64,000 nt of DNA from Trichaptum fuscoviolaceum. Its lineage: Eukaryota; Basidiomycota; Agaricomycetes; Hymenochaetales; Trichaptaceae. Every line of letters begins with the position of its first letter. The first letter of the stretch is position 1. Below are positions 47,250 through 57,441 of this stretch, piece after piece. The DNA lies in contig CAJSYZ010000002.1 in assembly GCA_910574455.1 (NCBI GenBank), positions 769,671-833,670 of the forward strand, in the 5' to 3' direction. The notes beneath the pieces are model-generated. The model had not been told where the DNA came from. It did no database searches and saw nothing but the letters and a program-made list of their open reading frames with translations. Made by a program: the position numbers and the translations under genes.

Positions 47250-47737
47250 TGCAGAGCCGAAGAAATTAACCTGCCAAAGACAAGCTCATAGAACATACGC
47301 CAACGGAGAAACTGTCGGCCTTCGAGTAATGGTCGTAGCTGAGCATCTCTGGTGCCATGCAGCTTGTCGTGTGACACTTGCCCTTAGTCCTGTGCCAATA
47401 GTCATTGTAAGTTAGTACCTCGTCAATGGGAGTCCCCAATGATCCATGACGACGTTGTCCGACTTGAGGTCGCGATGGACAATGGCTCGATCGTGCAAGG
47501 TGCCCACGGCATAGCACTGCAAAGACAATGAGTCACCGGTCAAAGGGAAAGGGGGGAAGGGAAGACACAACACATTCGCCCTATCGACCGTGGTTGTTTG
47601 ACTCTGTACCACAGTTCAGCCGTCTTACCGGAGAACAAAAGAGAATCACGTACCTGGACTCCAGCAACAGCACACAGGACCAAAATAGCACCATCCAAAA
47701 CCCGAAGAGCGCGTTCCAACTCAATACTGAGATTGAC
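47250..47737 (-). pseudogene. EF-G/protein-kinase chimeric gene fragment (cut by element B)
   Basis: Reading leftward from the element B junction, the minus strand gives [24 protein letters not shown] and, after a GT-AG intron, SQTTTVDRA. This is the G3-G4 region of mitochondrial elongation factor G (family form [11 protein letters not shown]...VQSQT). Further on it gives a Ser/Thr kinase piece: VGTLHDRAIVHRDLKSDNVV (catalytic loop), then SCMAPEMLSYDHYSKADSFS (APE region and F helix). No complete kinase or GTPase is present. Removing element B and one TTGAC copy rejoins the frame to the sequence right of 54476 ([12 protein letters not shown]). This is best called a captured or rearranged gene relic. 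Confidence 0.6.
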
Positions 47738-47742
47738 TTGAC

Positions 47743-48572
47743 TGTCGAGATCCCGGGCTCCTTTTCTCATTTCCCGCACTTTCCCGCCAAGGATCCCGAC
47801 ATGAGCAGACAATCCCGCGGGGAGAATCCCGCCATTGGATTCCCCGCGCGAAACCCCTTTCCCGACTCGCACGATCCCCCGCAAGATCCCCCGCTCACGT
47901 GACCTATCCCGCACCACCGTCCCGACCACCATGCACGCATACACACATTCATTTACGACGACCCGCCACGGCACACGTACATTCACTTATCAACATACGC
48001 TCATTAATCCGTTAGTACCTCAAGGTGACGACCTGCAACAGTCTGGCATACCTAGTCTGGCTAGTCGCGGCCCCGGACCGGACGCTGACGTCCACGGACA
48101 GGCCGTAGCCATCTGGAGAGACGGGATAGACATGCCTAGCAGTGCGGTCGTAGCATGTATCGTTTGTAGTAGATAGGTGCGCATTGCGCAAGGACACTTA
48201 GCGTAGATTAACTATACAGTCTTTACGAAGTAGATAAATAGCTGTAGGCATCGTAAGGAGCACCCCACTTTTGACCTCTTGTGGAGTGCTTCCTTAGGTG
48301 CGATCTCTCTCTTTTCTCCTGTGTAGTTAGTTGCGCAATACTTACTTGTGGAGTGCTTCCTTAGGGATCCGCTTACTTGACGTTCAAAGCAGTGAAGAGT
48401 CCTAGCTGGCCTTGAGAATCCCGCGACGCGCCTGGATAGAATCCCGCGCGTTTCCCGCCTGAATTCCCACGCTCGTTCCCAGTCGCGAATCCAGATTCCC
48501 GAACGCGGGTTCTTGTCGCGAATTCCAGTTTCCCGAAACTGTTTCCCGCTACAATTCCCGACGGTCGTAACA
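47743..48572 (+). repeat. Element B 5' LTR
   Basis: 830 bp, TG...CA. Predicted start ACTTTTGACCT at 48267-48277, downstream of ATAAATA. The complementary self-priming site AGGTCAAAAGT is at 48575-48585, two bases past the LTR. Confidence 0.93.
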
Positions 48573-48574
48573 TT

Positions 48575-48585
48575 AGGTCAAAAGT
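48575..48585 (+). promoter_or_regulatory. Predicted self-priming primer-binding site of element B
   Basis: Same 11-nt sequence and position as in element A; exact complement of 48267-48277 in the LTR. Confidence 0.65.
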
Positions 48586-48661
48586 CCTGGCTCACCGCCG
48601 CTCGGACTCGACACCCTCACGCTCTTTACTTCTACCCCCGCACCCGTACCGCCGACCAGCG

Positions 48662-49870
48662 ATGTCATCCCACCAGGAATGGGGAGGACTCGCAGATACC
48701 TTCGCTTTCCCGTCCCCGAGCTCCTCGATGGAGGAAGACAAACTCCAGCCCATCCTTGATCGCCTCGACACCCTCGAAAAACGCTACTCCAAGTTAGTCA
48801 ACGAACACAATCAGGTTCAGAACACTGTCGCCCAGCTCAAGCACGCCAACCAGGCGCTAGAAGCCCAAATCGCGAGCCAGCCCGCCTCCCCGTCTGGGGG
48901 TGGAGCAGGGCTCAAGATGAAGCTTCCCGACACCTTCGAAGGCGAACGAGCCAAGCTGGAAAACTGGATTCACCAGATTAAGCTCTACCTGTTCGGACAA
49001 CATCCGGGGCTGGACGAAACCCGCAAGGTCGCATTCGCCCTGATGCTACTGCGGGGACCGGCGCAAGACTGGGCACGACCCATTCTAGATCGACTCCAGG
49101 ACATCCCGACGCCGCCAGAAGCCGCCAGCCTGGAGGCCCTGTTCGCCGCCCTTCGCGCCTCTTACGGAGAAATCGATGCAGACAAAGCCGCAGCCGACAA
49201 GCTGATGCGCCTACGCCAGACAGGAACGGTCGCCGAGTTTGCGTCGCAATTCCGTGCCCTCCAAGCCCTCACCGGGTGGCCCAAGGACGCGACGACGGAT
49301 GTCATCTACCTCGACATGTTCCGGAAGGGACTCAAAGACCAGGTTCGCCAGCACATCGCCAGCACAGAGGCGAAGGATATGAAATTCGACGCCTACGTCA
49401 ACTGGGTTTCCGAGACGGACGAGAAGCTAAGGCTCGCACACGCCTATGGACCAGTATTGAAGCCAGCGGCTACGCCCCGAAGCAATCCCGGCACCACGAG
49501 TTCAGCTCCGCGTACGATCCCGACTGCGGGCGCAAGCTCGACGAAGGATCCCAACGCGATGGAGATTGACAGGGTGCGCCGGGAGCGCAGGAGTAAGGGA
49601 CTATGCTACTACTGCGGAGAGAAAGACCATTTGGTGAGCGATTGCCCAACGCGACCGCCATCCCGAAACCTAAAGGCTACGAAATCCACGTCCCCGTCGA
49701 GCCCATCGCCCCCCGCGCTCCAGTCGTTCGAAGAAACGCTCAAACGTATGGCAGAACAGTACGTCCAGAATGTGCAGCAGTCCGTGCTACAGAACGCATT
49801 CGCCGCCATGACGCCCGCCGCCAAGAACGTTCACAACCCCGAAGCCCCGCCCCCAGCGGATTTTCAGTAG
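48662..49870 (+). CDS. gag: Element B Gag (402 aa)
   Basis: Intact Gag: coiled coil, Retrotrans_gag core and one CCHC zinc knuckle (CYYCGEKDHLVSDC). It ends with a single UAG (CAG-TAG-GGT) at 49868-49870. The next codons continue in the same frame into protease, so Pol would require stop-codon readthrough or reinitiation. Confidence 0.9.
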   Translation: MSSHQEWGGLADTFAFPSPSSSMEEDKLQPILDRLDTLEKRYSKLVNEHNQVQNTVAQLKHANQALEAQIASQPASPSGGGAGLKMKLPDTFEGERAKLENWIHQIKLYLFGQHPGLDETRKVAFALMLLRGPAQDWARPILDRLQDIPTPPEAASLEALFAALRASYGEIDADKAAADKLMRLRQTGTVAEFASQFRALQALTGWPKDATTDVIYLDMFRKGLKDQVRQHIASTEAKDMKFDAYVNWVSETDEKLRLAHAYGPVLKPAATPRSNPGTTSSAPRTIPTAGASSTKDPNAMEIDRVRRERRSKGLCYYCGEKDHLVSDCPTRPPSRNLKATKSTSPSSPSPPALQSFEETLKRMAEQYVQNVQQSVLQNAFAAMTPAAKNVHNPEAPPPADFQ

Positions 49871-52045
49871 GGTTATTGCTCAGTCGCGCCCTATACGACC
49901 CAACCGCCCTTGTGGCCGAAGAACTCTCTTAATAATGGTCCCTTGTATTTAACCATCTCTACAATAGACCGTCGTCTTAGACGACATTTGAAGTTCCCGG
50001 TACAGGTTAGCGACGGAAAAACGGATGCCTTAGCCACAGTAATGTTAGACAGCGGTGCGTCGGGAACTTTCATAAATTCCCGCTACGTTTCGCGACACGG
50101 ACTCCAGACCCGGGACTTGGTAATCCCGATATTTTTGCGCAACGCGGACAATTCCCCGAACGCGATTGGACGCATCACCCAGGAAGTAGTCCTCAACGTC
50201 GAGATGAAGGGACACTTAGAACAGTTGACCATGGCCGTCGCGGATATTGGCGACGACGATATTATCATGGGGATCGACTGGTTGCGGCACCATAACCCGA
50301 CCATTGACTGGACCAACGATGTGGTCGATCTCAACCGCTGCCCGCCTCAGTGTGATAACCAGCAACGCCTGGTCCCGCTTCCCCGCCTCGCCATAGCAGA
50401 AGAAGTCGAGACCCCCTGGGGGCCCGACAGGACCCAAGCCGAATGGGAAGCTGTCCCACCAGGATTTCGGTACTCAGAAAAATATTGGGACCAGTACCAC
50501 GACGCTGAATCCTACTTCGTCACGACGGACGACCATTTCGCGTACAAAATTGCCGCCTCGTACACCCACTCCCAGGCCATCGCGGAGAAGTCAGCAGTGA
50601 AGGAAGGCGAGAAAACCTTCGAAGAACTAGTTCCCCCCGAATTTCGTGAGTTTGCCGACGTTTTCTCGAAAGTTGAATCCGAAAGGCTTCCACTGCGCAA
50701 ACCGTATGATCACGCCATAGATTTAGAACCCGGGAAGGTTCCCCCGTACAGCAAAATCTATCCGTTGGCCCCGGCTGAACGCGACGCCCTTCGCGAATTC
50801 GTTGACGAAAACCTGCGCAAAGGGTACATACGACCTTCGAAATCCCCTGCAGCGGCTCCCGTCTTCTTTATCAAGAAAAAGGACGGAACCTTGCGCATGG
50901 TAGTCGATTACCGACGACTGAACGATATCACGGTCAAGAATCGATACCCGCTTCCCCTCACGATGGAACTCGTAGACGCGCTGCAAAAGGCGAAGGTTTT
51001 CACGACGTTAGATTTGCGATGGGGCTACCACAACGTGCGACTGAAGCAAGGCGACGAGTGGAAGGCCGCCTTTCGGACTCAGGCGGGACATTTCGAACCA
51101 ACGGTGATGACATTCGGGCTCACGAATGCCCCGGCGACCTTCCAGCATATGATGAACGATATCTTCAAAGATCTCATTGGAGTATACGTGATCATCTATC
51201 TTGACGACTTGCTAATCTTTTCCGAAGATGAATCGCAGCACGAGGAACACGTACGGGAAGTCCTTAAGCGGCTGCGCGAAAACGACTTGTTCTGCAAACC
51301 CGAAAAGTGCAAATTCAAACAGACTTCCGTCGAGTATCTCGGGATGATTATTTCGCAGGGAAAGGTGGCGATGGATCCCGCCAAGGTACAGGCGGTCCTC
51401 GACTGGCCTACCCCGAAAAAGGTGAAAGACATTCAAGCCTTCCTCGGGTTCGCGAATTTCTATCGACGCTTCATTCGGGATTTCTCGCACATCGTCAAAC
51501 CGCTCACGACGCTGCTGAAGAAGGATGTTCGCTGGGTCTGGACAGAAAACCAGCAGTTCGCTTTCGACTATCTCAAGCGCATGTTCACGACCGCCCCCGT
51601 CCTAATGATGCCAGACATGTCGCGACAATTCATCGTGGAATGCGACGCCTCTGATTTCGCGACCGGCGCGGTCTTGTCCCAGGAAGGCGACGACGGGCTG
51701 ATACATCCGGTCGCCTTTTTCTCGAAATCCCTCAACGATGCGGAACGCAACTACGAGATTTATGACAAGGAGCTACTCGCGATTATTAGAGCTCTTGACG
51801 AGTGGCGACATTATCTCGAAGGTGCGAGTCATAAACTCGATATCGTGTCTGACCACAAGAATCTGCTATATTTCTCTGAATCCCGAACGCTGACGCGACG
51901 CCAAGCCCGGTGGAGTCTGTTCCTCACCCGCTTCGATTTTACGATTCGCCATCGCCCAGGGCGACTCGGGGGCAAACCCGACGCCATGTCACGACGCGTC
52001 GATCTTCAACCAGAAGGCGAAGACAACACGGGAGGACCCTCTTGA
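49871..52045 (+). CDS. pol: Element B Pol part 1: protease - RT - RNase H
   Basis: In frame with Gag after its UAG; the first ATG is at 49910. Protease MLDSGASGTFINS, RT with YLDDLLIFS, RNase H with FIVECDASDFATGAV. Unlike A, the protease-RT junction is intact (EGEKTFEELVPPEF). The frame is lost near 52032 by a 1-nt deletion relative to A. Confidence 0.9.
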   Translation, partial: GYCSVAPYTTQPPLWPKNSLNNGPLYLTISTIDRRLRRHLKFPVQVSDGKTDALATVMLDSGASGTFINSRYVSRHGLQTRDLVIPIFLRNADNSPNAIGRITQEVVLNVEMKGHLEQLTMAVADIGDDDIIMGIDWLRHHNPTIDWTNDVVDLNRCPPQCDNQQRLVPLPRLAIAEEVETPWGPDRTQAEWEAVPPGFRYSEKYWDQYHDAESYFVTTDDHFAYKIAASYTHSQAIAEKSAVKEGEKTFEELVPPEFREFADVFSKVESERLPLRKPYDHAIDLEPGKVPPYSKIYPLAPAERDALREFVDENLRKGYIRPSKSPAAAPVFFIKKKDGTLRMVVDYRRLNDITVKNRYPLPLTMELVDALQKAKVFTTLDLRWGYHNVRLKQGDEWKAAFRTQAGHFEPTVMTFGLTNAPATFQHMMNDIFKDLIGVYVIIYLDDLLIFSEDESQHEEHVREVLKRLRENDLFCKPEKCKFKQTSVEYLGMIISQGKVAMDPAKVQAVLDWPTPKKVKDIQAFLGFANFYRRFIRDFSHIVKPLTTLLKKDVRWVWTENQQFAFDYLKRMFTTAPVLMMPDMSRQFIVECDASDFATGAVLSQEGDDGLIHPVAFFSKSLNDAERNYEIYDKELLAIIRALDEWRHYLEGASHKLDIVSDHKNLLYFSESRTLTRRQARWSLFLTRFDFTIRHRPGRLGGKPDAMSRRVDLQPEGEDNTGGPS

Positions 52046-53801
52046 CCCCCGAAATGTTTCGACTAAAGGCAATTCGTCGGGGAATGACGCAGGTACACGG
52101 GGATCAGGCCCTCCTACGACGCATTCGTAAGTCAGATCAATATGAAGACGAACTGGTGGACGCGATCGAGCTGGTCAAGTCCAAGGCGCCTCGAGTCCTG
52201 ACCAAGGAACTTGAGGACTGGAGCACCGAGGAAGGCCTCATCCTGTACCAGGGTAAGGTTTACGTCCCGAAAGACGAGACCATTCGCCGGGATGTGGTGA
52301 AGACTTACCACGACAGTCTCCCCGCCGGACATCCTGGACGTTGGAAAACGTTTGAGATGGTAAGCCGCAACTACTGGTGGCCCGGGATGTCTAACTTCGT
52401 AGAACGATACGTTTCGGGATGCGATACCTGCGCACGCACGAAGAACCGATCCCAACGCCCGGTTAGGGACTCCTGCAACCGAACGAAATCCCGCAGGGCC
52501 CCTGGCAGGCGATTTCGTGCGACTTCATCACCCAGCTCCCCCGATCTGAGGATTACGACGCAATTTTCGTGGTGGTCGACCGTCTCACCAAGCAAGCGCA
52601 TTTTATCCCGACCACGTCTGACATCGATGCACCGGAAACTGCGGAACTATTCCTGCAGCACGTCTGGAAGCTGCACGGAACCCCCCGCCAGATCATATCC
52701 GACCGCGGACCACAGTTTGTCGCGCAGTTCATGAAGGCCCTCTTTTCCCGACTCGGTATCAAGGGTACCACGTCGACTGCGTATCACCCGCAGACGGATG
52801 GGCAAACCGAAAGGGTAAACCAAGAGCTGGAACAGTATTTACGGGCTTTCATAGATACACGACAAGAAAACTGGGCAGGATTACTCCCAATGGCAGAGTT
52901 CGCGCACAACACGAAAGCGCACGCGGCAACACGACAATCTCCGTTCGCGCTTGTCTACGGCTACAATCCCGAATTCACGATTGCCCCGAGCGACGGCCTA
53001 TCCACGGTCCCCGCCGCGGACGCACGACTACAGGAGCTTCAGCAGGCACAGGAAGAGGCAAGAGCGGCTTTGGAGGTTGCGGCAGAGCGCATGAAGCAGC
53101 ACTACGATCAGGCCCGGAACGAGGCCCCGCAGTACGCAGTCGGGGATAAAGTCTGGCTCGAAGCGACGAACGTTCGGCGACCGGGAGCGCGCAAATTATT
53201 ACCGAAACGACTAGGGCCGTATAAAGTGAAGGCAAAGCTAAGTGACCTCACCTACGAACTCGAACTCCCCGCGTCGCTGAAGATTCATCCCGTATTTCAC
53301 GTATCGCTGCTCTCGCCATACCACGAAGACGATATTCCCGGTCGAACGCAACCCCCGCCGCCCCCAGTCGAAGTAGAAGGAGATCTGGAATACGAGGTGG
53401 AAGAGGTACTGGACGCTAGACGGTTTAGACGGAGGTTTGAATATTTGGTACGATGGAAGGGATATTCGAGCGCGGAAGATACATGGATTCCCGCAAAGGA
53501 TATGGGTAATGCAAAGGCTAAAATTCGCAGTTTCTATCGAAAACACCCGGACGCCCCTCGAGAAGTCAACGCTATCGAGCTCTGCGACCTGAGCAAGATT
53601 CAAGCTTGGCGCCCCGGAGTTGCGCCTTTGGAGGGGGGTAATGTCGAGATCCCGGGCTCCTTTTCTCATTTCCCGCACTTTCCCGCCAAGGATCCCGACA
53701 TGAGCAGACAATCCCGCGGGGAGAATCCCGCCATTGGATTCCCCGCGCGAAACCCCTTTCCCGACTCGCACGATCCCCCGCAAGATCCCCCGCTCACGTG
53801 A
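52046..53801 (+). pseudogene. pol: Element B Pol part 2: frameshifted integrase - chromodomain
   Basis: Integrase N-terminus (to CDTCARTK) is read in one frame. The DDE core and chromodomain are read in another after a 2-nt gain near 52463-52469. The C-terminal frame is open from before 52569 and runs 160 nt into the 3' LTR, stopping at 53801. All DDE and chromodomain motifs seen in A are present. Confidence 0.85.
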
Positions 53802-54471
53802 CCTATCCCGCACCACCGTCCCGACCACCATGCACGCATACACACATTCATTTACGACGACCCGCCACGGCACACGTACATTCACTTATCAACATACGCT
53901 CATTAATCCGTTAGTACCTCAAGGTGACGACCTGCAACAGTCTGGCATACCTAGTCTGGCTAGTCGCGGCCCCGGACCGGACGCTGACGTCCACGGACAG
54001 GCCGTAGCCATCTGGAGAGACGGGATAGACATGCCTAGCAGTGCGGTCGTAGCATGTATCGTTTGTAGTAGATAGGTGCGCATTGCGCAAGGACACTTAG
54101 CGTAGATTAACTATACAGTCTTTACGAAGTAGATAAATAGCTGTAGGCATCGTAAGGAGCACCCCACTTTTGACCTCTTGTGGAGTGCTTCCTTAGGTGC
54201 GATCTCTCTCTTTTCTCCTGTGTAGTTAGTTGCGCAATACTTACTTGTGGAGTGCTTCCTTAGGGATCCGCTTACTTGACGTTCAAAGCAGTGAAGAGTC
54301 CTAGCTGGCCTTGAGAATCCCGCGACGCGCCTGGATAGAATCCCGCGCGTTTCCCGCCTGAATTCCCACGCTCGTTCCCAGTCGCGAATCCAGATTCCCG
54401 AACGCGGGTTCTTGTCGCGAATTCCAGTTTCCCGAAACTGTTTCCCGCTACAATTCCCGACGGTCGTAACA
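53642..54471 (+). repeat. Element B 3' LTR
   Basis: 830 bp, same as its 5' LTR by eye, followed by TTGAC. Confidence 0.93.
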
Positions 54472-54476
54472 TTGAC

Positions 54477-54860
54477 CTAGAATATAAATCAAATCCTTGC
54501 GCGTCTTAGATTCGTAGACACACCTCATGAATCTCTCGAATGCATCCAGTGTAAGAAGAAAAAGAAATCAGTATTGATCCTCGATCGAAGAAACTCTGAG
54601 AGGGGGACTTACAGAATTAGAATTATAAGCAAACTCGCCGCTGACACGAAAATCGCAAAAGGAACAAAGCGAGGGGAAGTCGATTGAGCACGTTTCTCAT
54701 TTGGCTCCTTATTCAACAACACTCACTTAGATCATAGGAAACAAGCAAGCCAAGGAAGTGCACCGCAAGCACTGTCCACGCAAGAATCTCAACTGCGAGA
54801 AACGTCAGTGTAATGTGCATATCCTCTAACAAAGCAATATGCACTGTACACCCCTCCCCT
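54477..54860 (-). pseudogene. Membrane-protein fragment and flank of the gene split by element B
   Basis: The minus strand gives a helix MHITLTFLAVEILAWTVLAV with HFLGLLVSYDL, a donor site, then PRFVPFAIFVSAASLLIILI and another donor. A last segment nearest the LTR (CVYESKTRKDLIYILG) joins in frame across element B to the EF-G-like piece at 47737. No family was recognised for the helices. No continuous gene can be built. Confidence 0.4.
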
Positions 54861-55537
54861 GCTTGCATTGAACAGCGACCGTCTCCGAGATTCCAAGCTT
54901 GGGGATGTAGAGACCCTCTTTGGCCCGGGGCGGCTGAACACGTTCATGTTTGAAGGCATTATGTGCTTGATAAGTCGAAATAGCTAGAACTGAGATTGAA
55001 CTGCTGCAAATCGCTCTCGTATAGTGTGTGCAAGGCCGTGTGGTTCTGACGAAGAGAGGAGGGCGTTGAGAAGAGATGTAAGGAGGCCGGGTGAAACTCC
55101 TAGCAACTGGTCGTGTCGTGCTTGAAGAATCAGAAGATGGCGGACTGGAGGGTCGTGCGCCAGCCGATACGTTGATGCGGCTCACTGGCTACTATTGAGG
55201 CCGAGTGTGACTGTAGTACTATACTACGCACTACTAGTAGCATACAGTCACACTCGGGTGGCACACAGTAAATCATCAGAAAAAGAGAGCAAAATATGAG
55301 TACAATATGAGAACATACCATTTATGACAGAAATACGAAGCTTGAGGGATATCATGTGGGTGGATGGAGAGAGAGAAAAATGGATGGAGGACGAGGAAGT
55401 GGAAGGGGAGAGAGAGTGGAGGACGGGACACGTTCCACGACGCGTTACTGTAGTAAGTCCGTGTTGGGAATTTAAACTCCGCAGCGTCATGCCACCTTAG
55501 GTTCAGGTGTCAAGTTGCTAAGTCCGTATATCCTACA
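54861..55537. other. Spacer, no supported gene
   Basis: Contains an inverted repeat around 55196-55256 (AGTGTGACTGTAGTACTATA ... CATACAGTCACACT) able to form a hairpin. Open frames here are short and unspliced. Confidence 0.4.
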
Positions 55538-57441
55538 ATGGGCACCGTCAACATCTACAATCATGAAACCGGCGCGCTCATAAACCTTCGAAGTCGCTGG
55601 GGTTCCTGTCCGATGTATGCAATTCATCCCTCAAAGTTACTACTGCATCACTAACTCGGACGATTATCTGCTACCAATACTCAGGAGAAAGTGACTGCCT
55701 TCGAGGCCCATCCTGATTCCTGACTACCTTCGAGGCCCATCCTGACTACATTCGATGCCTTGTTGTCCACCCAACACTTAGCATTGTGCTGACGGGCTGC
55801 GATGATATGACAATCAAGGCTTAGGACTGGGACAAACGGTGGAAGTGTATTCAGGTGCGTACATCCACTGCTTCAAAATTAGACATCGTCTAATTATCTC
55901 TGAAGATAGAAGGACACACGCACTTCATCATGAACCTTGTATTCAATCGCAAGGACACCAACACCTTCGCCTCCTCTTGTCCTGATTGCACCGTGAAGAT
56001 GTTGTCGTTCGGCTCCTCGACGCCGAACTCCATCTTCGAGGCACATCAGAAGGGCGGCGTGAACTATGTCAACTTCTATCCCGGTGACAGGCTGTATCTT
56101 GTCACGAGCGGTGATGACCGAATCATCAAAATCTGGGACTACCTCAGCAAAGTTGTGTACAGGCGACGGAGGGACACACCAACAACGTCTCGTTTACCGC
56201 ATTCCACCCTAGTCTGCCTTGATCGTCAGCGGTTCGGAGGATAGGACGATTAAGATCTGGAACTCGGGCACATACCGCCTAGAAATTACCTTAAGCAACG
56301 CATGGTGCATCGCCATCCGACCGCAGGGTGGAAGGAGGTTGGCGTAGGGTACGACGAAGGTGTGGTCGTGGTCAAACGTGGCCGTGACGAGCCTTCCACA
56401 AGCAAGTTTCCTCTCTTCATCCTAGACTTCTACACCCTAACATGGAATGATAGCCCAATATACCTGCTGGGCAACATCCCCGCTCACAACCGTGTTTATC
56501 TTGCCGATAAAGACATTAAAGTGTTCGGTTACTCCCTGTCTTTGAACCTCACCGAGTATCAGAGTGCAATCCTGCGTGGGGATATGGAGGCTGCGGAGGA
56601 GATCCCGCCGACTGTACCGAAAGAGCAGCGGAGCGCGTTTCCTAGAAGCCCGAGGTACGTCTTTGATAACCATCGAATTCAGCAGAAAAACTGACTCAAT
56701 CGTTCTCCTTTTCACAGATCTTAAGGAGCTCGCGTTACAGGTTACAACAGACCCTGATCACAAGTTCGACCTCGCACTTCAACTCGACGATCTAGACGCG
56801 GCCCTGGATATCGCACGTACAACACCCAAGCACGAGGGGGAGTCGAAGTGGAAGGCTGTCGGTGACCGCGCGCTGGCCGTCTGGCGCTTCGACCTCGCAC
56901 GGGAATGCTTTGAGAATGCAGGGGATCTGAGCGCTCTCATGCTCCTTCTGCTAGCGATAGGCGACCGGGATGGTCTCAAGAAACTCGCTGAGCAAGCCGG
57001 TGAGTATTCATACCGTTTTAAATAGCTCTTTAGGTTTCTGACGATTTATTGTAGAGGAGAAGGGCCAAAACAACCTTGCGTTCGCGAGTCGGCTGCAGCT
57101 CGGCGACACGACTGCATGCGTCGACCTGCTGGTGAAGACCGACAGAGCGCCGGAAGCTGCGCTCTTCGCTCGTACATTTGCGCCTAGGTATGTGATACAT
57201 CTATTCAAAGGATGAAGAGGCTGTTTATTCCTTCCCTCAATACTCCTCGTAGCCTCGTCCCAAAGACCGTGAGTGCATGGCGGACAAATCTCGATTTAAA
57301 AGGCCGCAAAAAGATCGTGACAGCAATCGCATCAGCCGAGGAAAACCCTGAGCTTTTCTCTGAAGGGTGGTCGGACGCACTAGAGAGAGAGAAGGTGATG
57401 GAAGCGCAGCAGGCTGGCATACAAGTGATCGGACATTCTGG
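55538..57441 (+). pseudogene. Coatomer subunit beta-prime (COPB2/Sec27) pseudogene, introns retained
   Basis: Starts MGTVNIYNHETGAL at 55538, as in beta-prime-COP. Lesions include a 1-nt loss soon after (AAACCTTCGAAGTC), a local duplication of a CTTCGAGGCCCATCCTGA unit (about 55697-55740), and Trp to TAG at 55822-55824 in the WD repeat. An intact 51-bp GT-AG intron follows, then FIMNLVFNRKDTNTFAS, GGVNYVNFYPGDR, SGDDRIIKIWDYLSK, GYDEGVVVVKRGRDEPS, VYLADKDIKVFGYSLSLNL, DPDHKFDLALQLDDLDAALD and a C-terminal IASAEENPELFSEGW. Frames shift several times and part of the propeller is lost. It is a decayed DNA-level duplicate; the functional gene must be elsewhere. Confidence 0.85.

Larger units (their letters stand above)
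47743..54471 (+). mobile_element. Element B: full-length chromodomain Ty3/gypsy LTR retrotransposon (6729 bp)
   Basis: Sister of element A, same orientation, 999 bp downstream. 830-bp LTRs (47743-48572, 53642-54471) look identical to each other and differ from A's by a 12-bp insertion (a CCCGCAAGATCC-type unit) and a few substitutions. Perfect 5-bp target duplication TTGAC (47738-47742 and 54472-54476). Polypurine tract GGAGGGGGG at 53630-53638. Pol carries a 1-nt loss near 52032 and a 2-nt gain near 52463-52469 relative to A, so integrase is out of frame with RT in this copy. Confidence 0.95.

Noticed and set aside
55930..57025. Functional coatomer beta-prime gene
   Set aside because: TAG in a WD repeat at 55822, a 1-nt loss near the start, an internal duplication and several frame changes make it a pseudogene.
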